From: Bradyrhizobium semiaridum
Lineage (GTDB): Bacteria > Pseudomonadota > Alphaproteobacteria > Rhizobiales > Xanthobacteraceae
Direction: 5' to 3'
Assembly: GCF_020329505.1 (NCBI RefSeq)
Contig: NZ_JAGKJJ010000008.1
Location: 121,235 to 185,234, forward strand
Length of the DNA stretch: 64,000 nucleotides
Shown here: one piece after another, positions 34,968 through 42,236 of the stretch
How positions within the stretch are numbered: the stretch's first letter is position 1
How the letters are laid out: the number at the start of each line of letters is the position of its first letter
Made by a program: the position numbers and the translations under genes
The notes under the pieces: model-generated
Databases searched by the model: none
Told to the model about the DNA's origin: nothing
What the model saw: only the letters and a program-made list of their open reading frames with translations

Positions 34968-36455
34968 ATGCCTTTAGGCAACAACTCGCTGCAGGCGGAC
35001 ACGGAAGTGAGCGCGGCTGCAATGCGCCGCGATCATCTTCGGCCCTGGTTGCCATTCACATTTGCAGCGACGGCCTATCTGACGCTCATCACCAGGATCG
35101 GCAGCCTGTTGAGGGACTCAGACATCCATTGGCATATCGTGGTCGGCCAATGGATCGTGGACCATCGTGCCGTCCCTCACGTCGATCCATTCTCCTTCAC
35201 GATGCACGGCACGCCCTGGATCACCAGCGGCTGGCTATCTGAGGTGCTGTTTTTCGCGGCCTTCAAATGCGCAGGATGGGCTGGGCCTGCGATCCTGACC
35301 GCGCTGTCGGCCTCCGCAGCGTTCTACCTGCTGACGCAACTGCTGCTGAAGAAGTTGCCGAACGTACCGGTCATGGTCCTGGTAGGCGCCGGCTTGACCC
35401 TGACCGCGTTCCACATGCTGGCTCGGCCGCATATCCTGATCTTTCCCTTGATGGTGCTGTGGGCCAGCGCGCTGGTTGCGGCGAGCGACGAGCAACGGAC
35501 GCCTTCGCTCGCCTATCTCGTGCTCATCACGCTCTGGGCCAACCTTCACGGCAGCTTCACGCTGGGGCTTGCGTTGATCGCGCCGTTTGCCCTGGAGGCG
35601 ATCTGGAACGCAGATAGATCCGCGCGCGCGACGACCGCGTTGCGATGGCTCCGGTTTGGGTTGCTCGCGCTCGCGGCCGCTTGCCTCACGCCGTATGGGC
35701 CGGAGTCGATCCTGGTCACATTCCGCGTTCTGAAGCTGGGGCCGGTGCTTTCGACCATCGGGGAGTGGAGGGCGCTGGACTTCGGCACCGCCAATCCGAT
35801 CACGATCTGCTTTCTCGGTGGTGCTGCGTACGTCCTTTATAGCGGGCTCAGGCTGCCTCCGCTCAGGATCGCGATGCTGCTGGCGGTGGTCTACCAGACG
35901 CTTGCCCATGTCCGTTATGTCGACGTTTGTGCGCTGGTGGCGCCGTTCTTCATTGCCGGTCCATTGGGCCAACATTTGGCGCGGCCCGAGGCGCCGCACG
36001 GCCGCAAGGTCGTCCCCGCGTCGAGGACGGCGTTGACTGCAGCGATTGCGGCGGTCCTGCTCGCAAGCGGCGTGATCGTGGCGGCAAAGGACAACGCGCC
36101 ACCACGCGTTCCGCGCGCCGCAGTGGAGAAGCTCAGGGAGCTGAAGGCCGAGCGCACCTTCAACGACTACTACTTCGGCGGATATCTGATTGCCCAGGGC
36201 ATTCCGACGTTCATCGATTCACGTGCCGAACTGTATGGGCCGGAATTTCTCAACCGCTATTTGCGAGCGGTCTCGCTCGATGACCTCGCGGATTTCGTCA
36301 AATTGCTCGATGAGTACAGGATTGACGCGACGCTGCTGTTTCCGTCGACGCAGGCGGTCGCGCTGCTCGATCGGCTGCCGGAATGGGAGCGGGCTCATGC
36401 CGACGACGTGGCCGTTGTCCACGTCTGGCGCGGGCGGGAAGGGCGCATGCGCTGA
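34968..36455 (+). CDS. Polytopic membrane protein, GT-C glycosyltransferase-like
   Basis: 495 residues with about 11 hydrophobic segments. After the first helix it has DSDIHWHIVVGQWIVDH and DPFSFTMHGTPWI, a charged D/H-rich first periplasmic loop typical of GT-C (PMT/ArnT/DUF2029-like) enzymes. Later segments are WANLHGSFTLGLALIAPFAL and a soluble C-terminal domain from about residue 390 (FNDYYFGGYLIAQGIPTFID). Such proteins transfer sugars from polyprenyl phosphate across the membrane. Start ATG 34968 follows GGACGGAGAG. It lies between the 1005-aa protein and the first pilin gene. The GT-C call is by topology and first-loop motif; a transporter is less likely. Confidence 0.7.
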   Translation: MPLGNNSLQADTEVSAAAMRRDHLRPWLPFTFAATAYLTLITRIGSLLRDSDIHWHIVVGQWIVDHRAVPHVDPFSFTMHGTPWITSGWLSEVLFFAAFKCAGWAGPAILTALSASAAFYLLTQLLLKKLPNVPVMVLVGAGLTLTAFHMLARPHILIFPLMVLWASALVAASDEQRTPSLAYLVLITLWANLHGSFTLGLALIAPFALEAIWNADRSARATTALRWLRFGLLALAAACLTPYGPESILVTFRVLKLGPVLSTIGEWRALDFGTANPITICFLGGAAYVLYSGLRLPPLRIAMLLAVVYQTLAHVRYVDVCALVAPFFIAGPLGQHLARPEAPHGRKVVPASRTALTAAIAAVLLASGVIVAAKDNAPPRVPRAAVEKLRELKAERTFNDYYFGGYLIAQGIPTFIDSRAELYGPEFLNRYLRAVSLDDLADFVKLLDEYRIDATLLFPSTQAVALLDRLPEWERAHADDVAVVHVWRGREGRMR

Positions 36456-36642
36456 ACAAGCGGGATCGGCGAAGGCTCCCTGCGTGCTGGTCCAATGTGA
36501 CATCGTCACTATTCTTGCCTCGGGGAGTGACGCCTCAGAGTGAGGCAATTCTCGCCACGAGCATTGGAACTCGATGGGAAAGATGAGCGGGGTTGCCCAC
36601 GGAAGATTACGGGATCGGAGACGTTGGCCCGCCGGGGTAGGG

Positions 36643-36657
36643 TTAACGAAGGATTAC
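36643..36657. promoter_or_regulatory. CtrA-like box TTAA-N7-TTAC before pilin 1
   Basis: TTAACGAAGGATTAC, one mismatch to TTAA-N7-TTAA, with a following C as in the TTAAC half. An identical layout occurs before pilin 2 at 38797-38811, differing at only one base in this element. In Caulobacter, pilA transcription depends on CtrA, which makes this plausible. Confidence 0.5.
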
Positions 36658-36698
36658 CGGATGACAGCTTTCCCGCCGCGTATTAAAATAAAATCTGG

Positions 36699-36715
36699 TT
36701 GGTACTGGTTCTGCC
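36699..36715 (+). promoter_or_regulatory. -24/-12 (sigma-54-type) promoter before pilin 1
   Basis: TTGGTACTGGTTCTGCC has the GG (36701-36702) and GC (36713-36714) doublets separated by exactly ten bases, as in sigma-54 promoters. It is 45 bases before the ATG, allowing a leader of about 35 bases with CAAAGGG as ribosome-binding site. Confidence 0.5.
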
Positions 36716-36759
36716 TGCCATCGAATTTTGTAAAATTAATCGTCAAAGGGATTTGTCCT

Positions 36760-36972
36760 ATGTTGAAGTATTACATCAAGACCACGGAAGCCTTTAAGCA
36801 GCTGCGTGCGGATCAGGACGGCGTGGTGTCGTTCGAATACGTCATCGTTGCGGCCTGCATCGTCGCTGCGGTGGTCGCGGCGTTCGGTACCGACGGCACG
36901 ACCGGTATCGGGGCGGCGCTGTCGAGCGCGATCAGCGCGATCACCACGAAGGTCACTTCTGCTGTCGGATAA
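36760..36972 (+). CDS. Flp/Fap-type pilin 1
   Basis: 70 residues, a Flp-type major pilin. The leader MLKYYIKTTEAFKQLRADQD ends in Gly21; the mature chain begins VVSFEYVIVAACIVAAVVAA with Glu26 (+5) and Tyr27 (+6), the Tad pilin signature. Processing by CpaA (39564-40070) is expected, followed by assembly of the tight-adherence pilus. Ribosome-binding site CAAAGGG lies upstream of the ATG at 36760. A nearly identical pilin lies at 38919-39131 with a matching upstream region. Flp pilins are usually 50-70 residues, so the size is normal. Confidence 0.93.
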   Translation: MLKYYIKTTEAFKQLRADQDGVVSFEYVIVAACIVAAVVAAFGTDGTTGIGAALSSAISAITTKVTSAVG

Positions 36973-37340
36973 CAGGGGGCTGCATCGAGGCAAGCCTTCT
37001 GGCGAACCCTGCCAGTCAAGCAAGCATCTTGTTGACGCGATTGCCGGTGTTCCCTGCCATGTGAATCCGTTCACGAGGGTACGCCGCCAGCTGGCTGCAG
37101 GATGTCTGGTTGTCGATGGTTGGGTCAGAATCCATCCGCGAAGCAGCGTTTGACAGGTGATGTGATGATCCCGCCCGTGGGAGCGGCCATTGCACGGGTC
37201 GTGGTCCTCGTGGAGGCGCTACAGCTCCGGCGCCGCTGACAAGAGTGAGCTGCCGACAAGCGTCGATACGGCGTCAGTTGTGTCGACGATGTCGTGTGTC
37301 CGGCGCAGCGCTCGGCGCTGACTGAAGGAAGCAAAGAACC
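36973..37340. other. Intergenic region between pilin 1 and the GT87 gene
   Basis: 368 bases without a credible gene. A ribosome-binding site AAGGAAG near 37325 serves the GT87 gene. No clear terminator after pilin 1 was found. Confidence 0.45.
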
Positions 37341-38603
37341 ATGCCGGTCGGGCAGTCGGCAATGAGCCGATCTTCAACAGCGAAGCTGGCGATGTGCGCG
37401 CGCTTCGTTCTCTACGGACTGACGATCGTTCTCATCCTGTTGACCGGGTGGCTCGCAAGCTGGAAGGTCGGGCAAAAAAGGCCCCTGATCGATTTCGACG
37501 CCTTTTACATCGTCGCGCAACGCGTTTGGCTCGGCGACGCCGAACGGGCCTACCATCTGGACCAGTTCGCAAAGATGCAAACGGAGGCGGTCGGCGGCAA
37601 GGTCGACCTGCTGCACTGGACCTATCCACCGCAGTTTGACCTATTGATCGCTCCCCTGGCGCTCGTCCCGGTTGCGGCCGCGTATTTCCTCTTCGTTGCA
37701 GTCACGCTCGCCTTCTATCTCCTGATACTGAGGGCAATCGCGAGGAGCTATTTGGCGCTGGTCGTGATTCTGCTTTCACCTTCACTGTTTCTGAATGTCG
37801 CTTGCGGCCAGAACGGCTTTCTGACCGGCGGCCTCATTGGCCTTGCCTGCCTGGCTATTGAACGGCGGCAGGTGGAGGCCGGCGCGAGCCTGGGCGTGAT
37901 GGTGATCAAGCCACATCTCGCCATCGCGATCGGACTCTATGCGCTGCTGGCTCGGCGCTGGGGTGTCGTCATCACCGCGGCAGCGGTCGTCCTTTTGAGT
38001 TCGGTTCTCTGCACGCTGGTGCTCGGATCCCAGATCTGGGGTGCGTTTGTCGACGGCGTGCGAGAATCCAGCGCCCATCTAGAGAGCGGAACTGCTTTCG
38101 CCTTGTTTCGCTCTGTCTCGGTGTACGCCGTACTGCGAACGGCTGGCCTGTCCTCCTCGCTGGCTCTTCTGGGCCAGGCCGCGGCGGCCGTACTCTCGCT
38201 CTCGGTGGTCGCCCTTGCGATCTACCGCGCCATGCCTGCACGCTGGTCGCTGGGGTTCGCGGTCATCGCGTCGCTCTCGATCAGCCCCTATGCTTACGAT
38301 TACGACCTGCCGATCCTCGGCATAGGCTTGGCGCTCTTGTTGCCCGATGCCGCACGTCTTGCGAGCGCACACGAACGCGTTGCGATCTATGGCCTGGCAT
38401 TCATGGCAGGATTTTACGGCTTCCTTCAGACGTTGCGGCTGAGCATTCAGTACGGGACCGGCGCGATCGAGCATCCGGTTCCGGCGTTCAGTGGGTGCGT
38501 GCTGATCATCCTGGTCTGGCTCATGCTTCGCGTCCTGCTGCGGGGCGCAAGCGACCCTCTGCCGGCGCTTCAGCAGACGCCCGTCCAGCCCGCCGGGCGC
38601 TGA
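37341..38603 (+). CDS. GT87-type membrane glycosyltransferase between two pilin genes
   Basis: 420 residues with about 10 helices. After the first helix comes LIDFDAFYIVAQRVWLGDAE and then LHWTYPPQFDLLIAPLALVP, the same D-F-D/YPP pattern as the GT87 protein at 28717. The cluster DFDAFY holds the likely catalytic Asp. GT87 enzymes are GT-C transferases using polyprenyl-phosphate mannose or similar donors at the outer face of the inner membrane. Start ATG 37341 follows AAGGAAG. The gene lies between pilin 1 and pilin 2, which suggests pilin or surface-protein glycosylation; that is inference. It has its own stop 315 bases before pilin 2. Confidence 0.85.
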   Translation: MPVGQSAMSRSSTAKLAMCARFVLYGLTIVLILLTGWLASWKVGQKRPLIDFDAFYIVAQRVWLGDAERAYHLDQFAKMQTEAVGGKVDLLHWTYPPQFDLLIAPLALVPVAAAYFLFVAVTLAFYLLILRAIARSYLALVVILLSPSLFLNVACGQNGFLTGGLIGLACLAIERRQVEAGASLGVMVIKPHLAIAIGLYALLARRWGVVITAAAVVLLSSVLCTLVLGSQIWGAFVDGVRESSAHLESGTAFALFRSVSVYAVLRTAGLSSSLALLGQAAAAVLSLSVVALAIYRAMPARWSLGFAVIASLSISPYAYDYDLPILGIGLALLLPDAARLASAHERVAIYGLAFMAGFYGFLQTLRLSIQYGTGAIEHPVPAFSGCVLIILVWLMLRVLLRGASDPLPALQQTPVQPAGR

Positions 38604-38796
38604 TCGTCAGCGCAGTTCTCACTCCGCGCGGAGGAGGCCCCGTATCATTCCGGGATGCCGCGGTCCGTAATTGCCCGGAGCGGGCGATGAAGGAGGAAGC
38701 AACCTGCGGAAAGTCCCGGCAAACGTCGAAAATCAGGGGATCGTCGGCAGGACGCGATTGCGCTCGCGAGCGATTTGTCACGCTTGCGCGGTAAGG

Positions 38797-38811
38797 TTAA
38801 CAAAGGATTAC
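38797..38811. promoter_or_regulatory. CtrA-like box TTAA-N7-TTAC before pilin 2
   Basis: TTAACAAAGGATTAC, one mismatch to the CtrA consensus. It corresponds base for base to the element before pilin 1 except for one spacer position, 122 bases before the pilin ATG (117 in pilin 1). Confidence 0.5.
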
Positions 38812-38853
38812 CGGGTGACAGCTTTCGCGACCCGTACTATAAATTGTGCCCAG

Positions 38854-38870
38854 TTGGCACTGGAATTGCC
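38854..38870 (+). promoter_or_regulatory. -24/-12 (sigma-54-type) promoter before pilin 2
   Basis: TTGGCACTGGAATTGCC is close to the sigma-54 consensus TTGGCAC(R)N4TTGC, with GG at 38856-38857 and GC at 38868-38869 at the required spacing. Only the base after GGCAC (T, consensus R) and the last base differ. The ATG is 49 bases downstream. Confidence 0.6.
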
Positions 38871-38918
38871 TGCCAACATTCAGTGTGTATTAGTCATAAA
38901 CCCAAGGGATTTTGTCCT

Positions 38919-39131
38919 ATGTTGAAGTATTACATCCAGACCACCGAAGCCTTCAAGCGTCTGCGCTCGGACCAGGACGGCGTCGTGTCGTTCGAGTACG
39001 TGATCGTCGCCGCTTGCATCGTCGCGGCCGTGGCCGCCGCGTTTGGCACGACGACCGGCACCGGCATCGGCGCCGCGCTGTCCAGCGCGATCAGCGCGAT
39101 CACCACGAAGGTTACCAGCGCCGTCGGCTAA
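38919..39131 (+). CDS. Flp/Fap-type pilin 2
   Basis: 70 residues, differing from pilin 1 mainly at a few leader residues (IQTTEAFKRLRSDQD) and the Gly/Thr loop (TTTGTGIG versus TDGTTGIG). It has the same Gly21/Glu26/Tyr27 processing site (DGVVSFEY). The upstream region is also duplicated, so the whole unit is a duplicated promoter-plus-pilin cassette. It ends at a strong terminator at 39146-39190, so high-level transcription can be kept apart from the pilus machinery genes. The start ATG at 38919 follows CCCAAGGG. Confidence 0.93.
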   Translation: MLKYYIQTTEAFKRLRSDQDGVVSFEYVIVAACIVAAVAAAFGTTTGTGIGAALSSAISAITTKVTSAVG

Positions 39132-39145
39132 CGACAGTTACGACT

Positions 39146-39190
39146 ATCGGGACATTGGAATCATTATCCAGTGTCCCGCTCTCCTTTTTT
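39146..39190 (+). terminator. Rho-independent terminator after pilin 2
   Basis: CGGGACATTGG (39148-39158) pairs with CCAGTGTCCCG (39168-39178), one G-T pair, loop of nine bases, followed by CTCTCCTTTTTT. It probably limits read-through from the pilin to the rest of the cluster. Confidence 0.85.
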
Positions 39191-39261
39191 GAAGATTGAT
39201 TGCATCGGCCCCGCGCGTTCGTATGGGAAGTCCTACCTCGGGCCGAGGAAGGATAACTGCC

Positions 39262-39477
39262 GTGTTGAGGTATTTTACCGACACCGACCGTGCATTGAAG
39301 CGATTGCTTGCGGACAACGGCGGCGTGGCTTCCTTCGAGTACGTGGTCCTCGCGGCTTGTATCATTGCCATCACGGCGGCTGTGTTCAGCGCTGGTGGCA
39401 CTGGATCCATCCAAGCCACTCTGTCAAGTGCGCTGAACACGATCGCCGGTGCTGTCACCAGCGCCGTTGGCAGTTGA
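39262..39477 (+). CDS. Flp-type pilin 3
   Basis: 71 residues from the GTG at 39262. The leader is shorter in similarity (LRYFTDTDRALKRLLADNGG), with Gly21 then VASFEYVVLAACIIAITAAV; Glu26 and Tyr27 match the Flp site. The sequence differs clearly from pilins 1 and 2 and may be a minor pilin. The ribosome-binding site GGAAGGA (39247-39253) fixes the GTG. It lies after the terminator and directly upstream of cpaA, so it is likely the first gene of the machinery operon. Confidence 0.88.
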   Translation: MLRYFTDTDRALKRLLADNGGVASFEYVVLAACIIAITAAVFSAGGTGSIQATLSSALNTIAGAVTSAVGS

Positions 39478-39563
39478 TCTGGTTGGCTTGATTACTGGCA
39501 TTGGGAGGTGCCAGCGCCGTTTCTGAGACGTGTATTTGATGAATTTTCTGAGGCGTCCGTTTG

Positions 39564-40070
39564 ATGAATTGGATTGTCCCCATCGTCTCGTTCTTCGAGA
39601 TCCTGTTGTTGCTCTATGTCGCAACGATCGATATCGCGACGCGACTGATCCGGAATGAGATCTGTCTGGCGCTCGCGCTGCTCGGGATTGTCGGTCAATT
39701 GGCCAGCCCGATGCTGCTTGCGCAGTCGCTGATCGTTGCCGCGATCCTCTTGATGCTGCTGTTCGTCATCTACCAGCGCGGAATGATCGGCGGCGGCGAC
39801 GTCAAATTGCTGGTCGCTCTCGCGATCGGCCTCCCGTTGAGCGGCGTCATCGAACTGCTGGGTGCCACCGCGCTGGCCGGCGGCGTTCTGGCCGCCGTGC
39901 ATCTGATGATGCGCCGTCTGCCGTATCCGAGGCTCGCGCCTGCGGGCTCGTCGCTCGTGCGCCGCGTCTACGCGGTCGAGCGCTGGCGTCACTTGCGACA
40001 TGCACCGCTGCCCTACGGGGTTGCGATCGCATGCGGCGGTATCTGGACCATTTTGAGCAAAGGATTTTGA
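39564..40070 (+). CDS. cpaA: Prepilin peptidase CpaA (A24 family)
   Basis: 168 residues, a short A24 peptidase of the TadV/CpaA type. The two catalytic aspartates are Asp23 in YVATIDIATRL and Asp79 in IGGGDVKLL, which is the GxGD motif. It cleaves the leaders of Flp pilins and TadE-like proteins after Gly at the inner membrane. It has four or more helices and no N-methylation domain, as usual for this branch. The ATG at 39564 is preferred to a TTG at 39561. It is one base upstream of cpaB, in one operon. Confidence 0.92.
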   Translation: MNWIVPIVSFFEILLLLYVATIDIATRLIRNEICLALALLGIVGQLASPMLLAQSLIVAAILLMLLFVIYQRGMIGGGDVKLLVALAIGLPLSGVIELLGATALAGGVLAAVHLMMRRLPYPRLAPAGSSLVRRVYAVERWRHLRHAPLPYGVAIACGGIWTILSKGF

Positions 40071-40071
40071 C

Positions 40072-41034
40072 ATGTCTTCCGCCTTGCGCCTTTCGATCAT
40101 TATGGTGCTGTTGCTCGCCGCCACGGCGCTCGGGCTCATTGCCTACAACGTGAACCAGCCCCACGCACCGGCGCCGGTGGTCGCCGAAAAGGCGCCGGCG
40201 CCGGCCGCGGTCGCTACCGTCGGATATTTCGTTGCGGCACGACCGCTGTCCAAGGGCACGTTGGCACGCGATGAAGACTTCGGCGTCCGTCAGGCGGCGC
40301 CCGATAAGGTCCCGGCAGGGGCGATCCTGGAATCGCCGGACGCCAAGGCCGGGCTCCCGGGTTCGCTGGTCCGCAAGTTCGTCGAGGCCGGCAGCCCGAT
40401 CATGTTGCAGGACATCCTGCGTCCGAAGGATCGCGGCTTCCTCGCCAGCGTTCTGGCGCCCGACAGCCGCGCCATCAGCATCAAGGTCGACGAGGAGACC
40501 GGCGTCTCGGGTCTGATCAGGCCGGGCGACTATGTCGACGTCGTGTTGACCCAAGTGTTCGACAAAGCGGATCCGGCGCGCCGCGCTGTCAGCGAAACCG
40601 TTCTGGGCAACGTGCGCGTCATCGCGATCGACCAGGAGATCGCGCAGGGCGGGCGTCCCGTGACCAATGCCGTGGCAGGCAAGCCGGCGCAGACCGTATC
40701 GCTCGAGCTGATGCCGGATCAGGTCAAGAAGGTCGCCGTCGCCAAGCAGCTCGGGACGCTGTCCCTGGTGGTGCGGGCAGCAGCCGAGCAGTGGGACAAG
40801 GCCGATACCGGCGTGATGTCGAGCTGCGACGTGTCGCCCGAACTCGCCCGGCAGAGTGCGATCGCCGGCCAGAGCGCGACCGTGGCGATCCATTCCGGCG
40901 GCGAGATCAAGCGCTACTCAGTGAGGAAGCAGGATCTCGACGACGATCTCCGCGCCGGCTGCGATGGGTCGGAGAGTGCCCGTCAGACCACGACGGCGAT
41001 GAGTAACGCTGGCAAATTGCCGGAGAAACGTTGA
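40072..41034 (+). CDS. cpaB: Pilus assembly protein CpaB
   Basis: 320 residues: one N-terminal membrane anchor (LSIIMVLLLAATALGLIAY), then an SAF-type domain (VGYFVAARPLSKGTLARDED) and the RcpC/CpaB core (SIKVDEETGVSGLIRPGDYV). It is a periplasmic component of the Tad apparatus that bridges the inner membrane and the secretin. Its Ala/Gly/Lys-rich tail is variable. The stop overlaps the start of cpaE by one base (TGATG at 41032-41036), indicating coupling. Confidence 0.92.
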   Translation: MSSALRLSIIMVLLLAATALGLIAYNVNQPHAPAPVVAEKAPAPAAVATVGYFVAARPLSKGTLARDEDFGVRQAAPDKVPAGAILESPDAKAGLPGSLVRKFVEAGSPIMLQDILRPKDRGFLASVLAPDSRAISIKVDEETGVSGLIRPGDYVDVVLTQVFDKADPARRAVSETVLGNVRVIAIDQEIAQGGRPVTNAVAGKPAQTVSLELMPDQVKKVAVAKQLGTLSLVVRAAAEQWDKADTGVMSSCDVSPELARQSAIAGQSATVAIHSGGEIKRYSVRKQDLDDDLRAGCDGSESARQTTTAMSNAGKLPEKR

Positions 41035-42236
41035 TGAGCGTCAATATGGCAGTCGTGACTCCGCCTGAAGAAACTACATCCGTCGTAACGCGTAACCGCG
41101 TCGTCTGTTTCGTCGATGACGAGCTGAGCGCAGCGGCCCTGCGCAAGGGCCTCGACGGCAGCAATCTCGTGATCCGGCGCGGCACCATCCGCCACGCGAC
41201 GCGGATGCTGGAAACCGACACCGACCTGGCGGTCCTGGTGACAGACATCAGCGGAATCGATGATCCCTTCACCGAGCTGGAGCGGCTGGCCGGCGTCTGC
41301 CCGCCCGACGTGCGGGTGGCCTTGATCGGCGACAACAGGGAGATCACTTTCTACCGCGAACTGATGGAGCTCGGCGTGACCGAGTACCTGCCGCGGCCGA
41401 TCACCCGCGACATGGTGCTCGACCAGCTGCGTCCGAAGCTGCTCGGCGACGTCGCCGCCGCGCAGGTCGATCGCGGCGGCCACGTGGTTTCGATCTGCGG
41501 CGCGCAGGGCGGGGCCGGGGCCACCAGCATCGCCATCAATCTCGCGCTGCAATTGGCCGAGACCACCAAGGCCAAGGTCGCGCTGCTCGACCTTCACCTG
41601 CAGAACGGCGAGACATCGGTGATGCTCGGCCTGCGGCCGGGGCCGGGGCTGCGGATCGCCCTGGAAAACCCGATGCGCGCGGACACGTTGTTCCTCGAGC
41701 GCGCGGGCATCGACGTCAACGAGAAGGTCTGCCTGATCTCGGCCGACGAGGACCTCGATGCCCAGCTCGACATCACCGAAGCCGGCGTGCGGCATGTGCT
41801 CAGTCTGCTGCGTCAGCGCTTCAACTACATCGTGGTCGATGTGCCGGTGCCGTTCCCGCCGTCGATCTATCCGGTGATCAAGACGTCGCGGCACGTGCTG
41901 GTGCTGCTGGAGGCGGAGGTGACCGGCTTGCGCAATGCCCATGCCCTGCGCACCGCGGTCACCAACATCGCCGGCAAGGATCGCGTCTTCACCCTGCTCA
42001 ACCGTGCCAATCGCGCCGGCGGCCTGCCCAAGGCGACGATCGTCAAGGCGCTCGGTGCGGAGCCCGACATGGTGATCCCCGATCTTGGAAAGGGCATGAC
42101 CCAAGCGGTCAATCTCGGAATTCCCGCGCTCAAGCACGTGTCCGGGCTGCGGCGCCACCTCGCGCCGATCGTTCGGGAGATCACGGGCGTCGGCAGCCAG
42201 CGGAAGTCACGGTGGAGGAGGTTGCTCCGGCTATGA
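41034..42236 (+). CDS. cpaE: Pilus assembly ATPase CpaE
   Basis: 400 residues. The first 130 residues form a receiver-like domain (RVVCFVDDELSAAALRKGL) followed by a MinD/ParA-like ATPase with a deviant Walker A (GAQGGAGATSIAINLALQLA). In the Tad system it localises the machinery. The ATPase Lys of the usual deviant motif (KGGxGKT) is replaced here by Gly-Ala (GGAGATS), as is common in CpaE. Start at 41034 overlaps the stop of cpaB by one base. The gene's end overlaps cpaF as ATGA (42233-42236). Confidence 0.9.
   Translation: MSVNMAVVTPPEETTSVVTRNRVVCFVDDELSAAALRKGLDGSNLVIRRGTIRHATRMLETDTDLAVLVTDISGIDDPFTELERLAGVCPPDVRVALIGDNREITFYRELMELGVTEYLPRPITRDMVLDQLRPKLLGDVAAAQVDRGGHVVSICGAQGGAGATSIAINLALQLAETTKAKVALLDLHLQNGETSVMLGLRPGPGLRIALENPMRADTLFLERAGIDVNEKVCLISADEDLDAQLDITEAGVRHVLSLLRQRFNYIVVDVPVPFPPSIYPVIKTSRHVLVLLEAEVTGLRNAHALRTAVTNIAGKDRVFTLLNRANRAGGLPKATIVKALGAEPDMVIPDLGKGMTQAVNLGIPALKHVSGLRRHLAPIVREITGVGSQRKSRWRRLLRL

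Larger units (their letters stand above)
36456..36759. other. Pilin 1 promoter region
   Basis: 304 bases before the first pilin gene. It holds a TTAA-N7-TTACC element and a -24/-12 element (both listed). From 36640 to 36760 the sequence is closely repeated upstream of pilin 2 (38794-38918), including GGATTACCGG and TGACAGCTTTC. No gene otherwise. Confidence 0.6.
38604..38918. other. Pilin 2 promoter region
   Basis: 315 bases. It holds a TTAA-N7-TTACC element (38797) and a -24/-12 element (38854), both listed, in the same order and spacing as before pilin 1. No gene otherwise. Confidence 0.6.
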
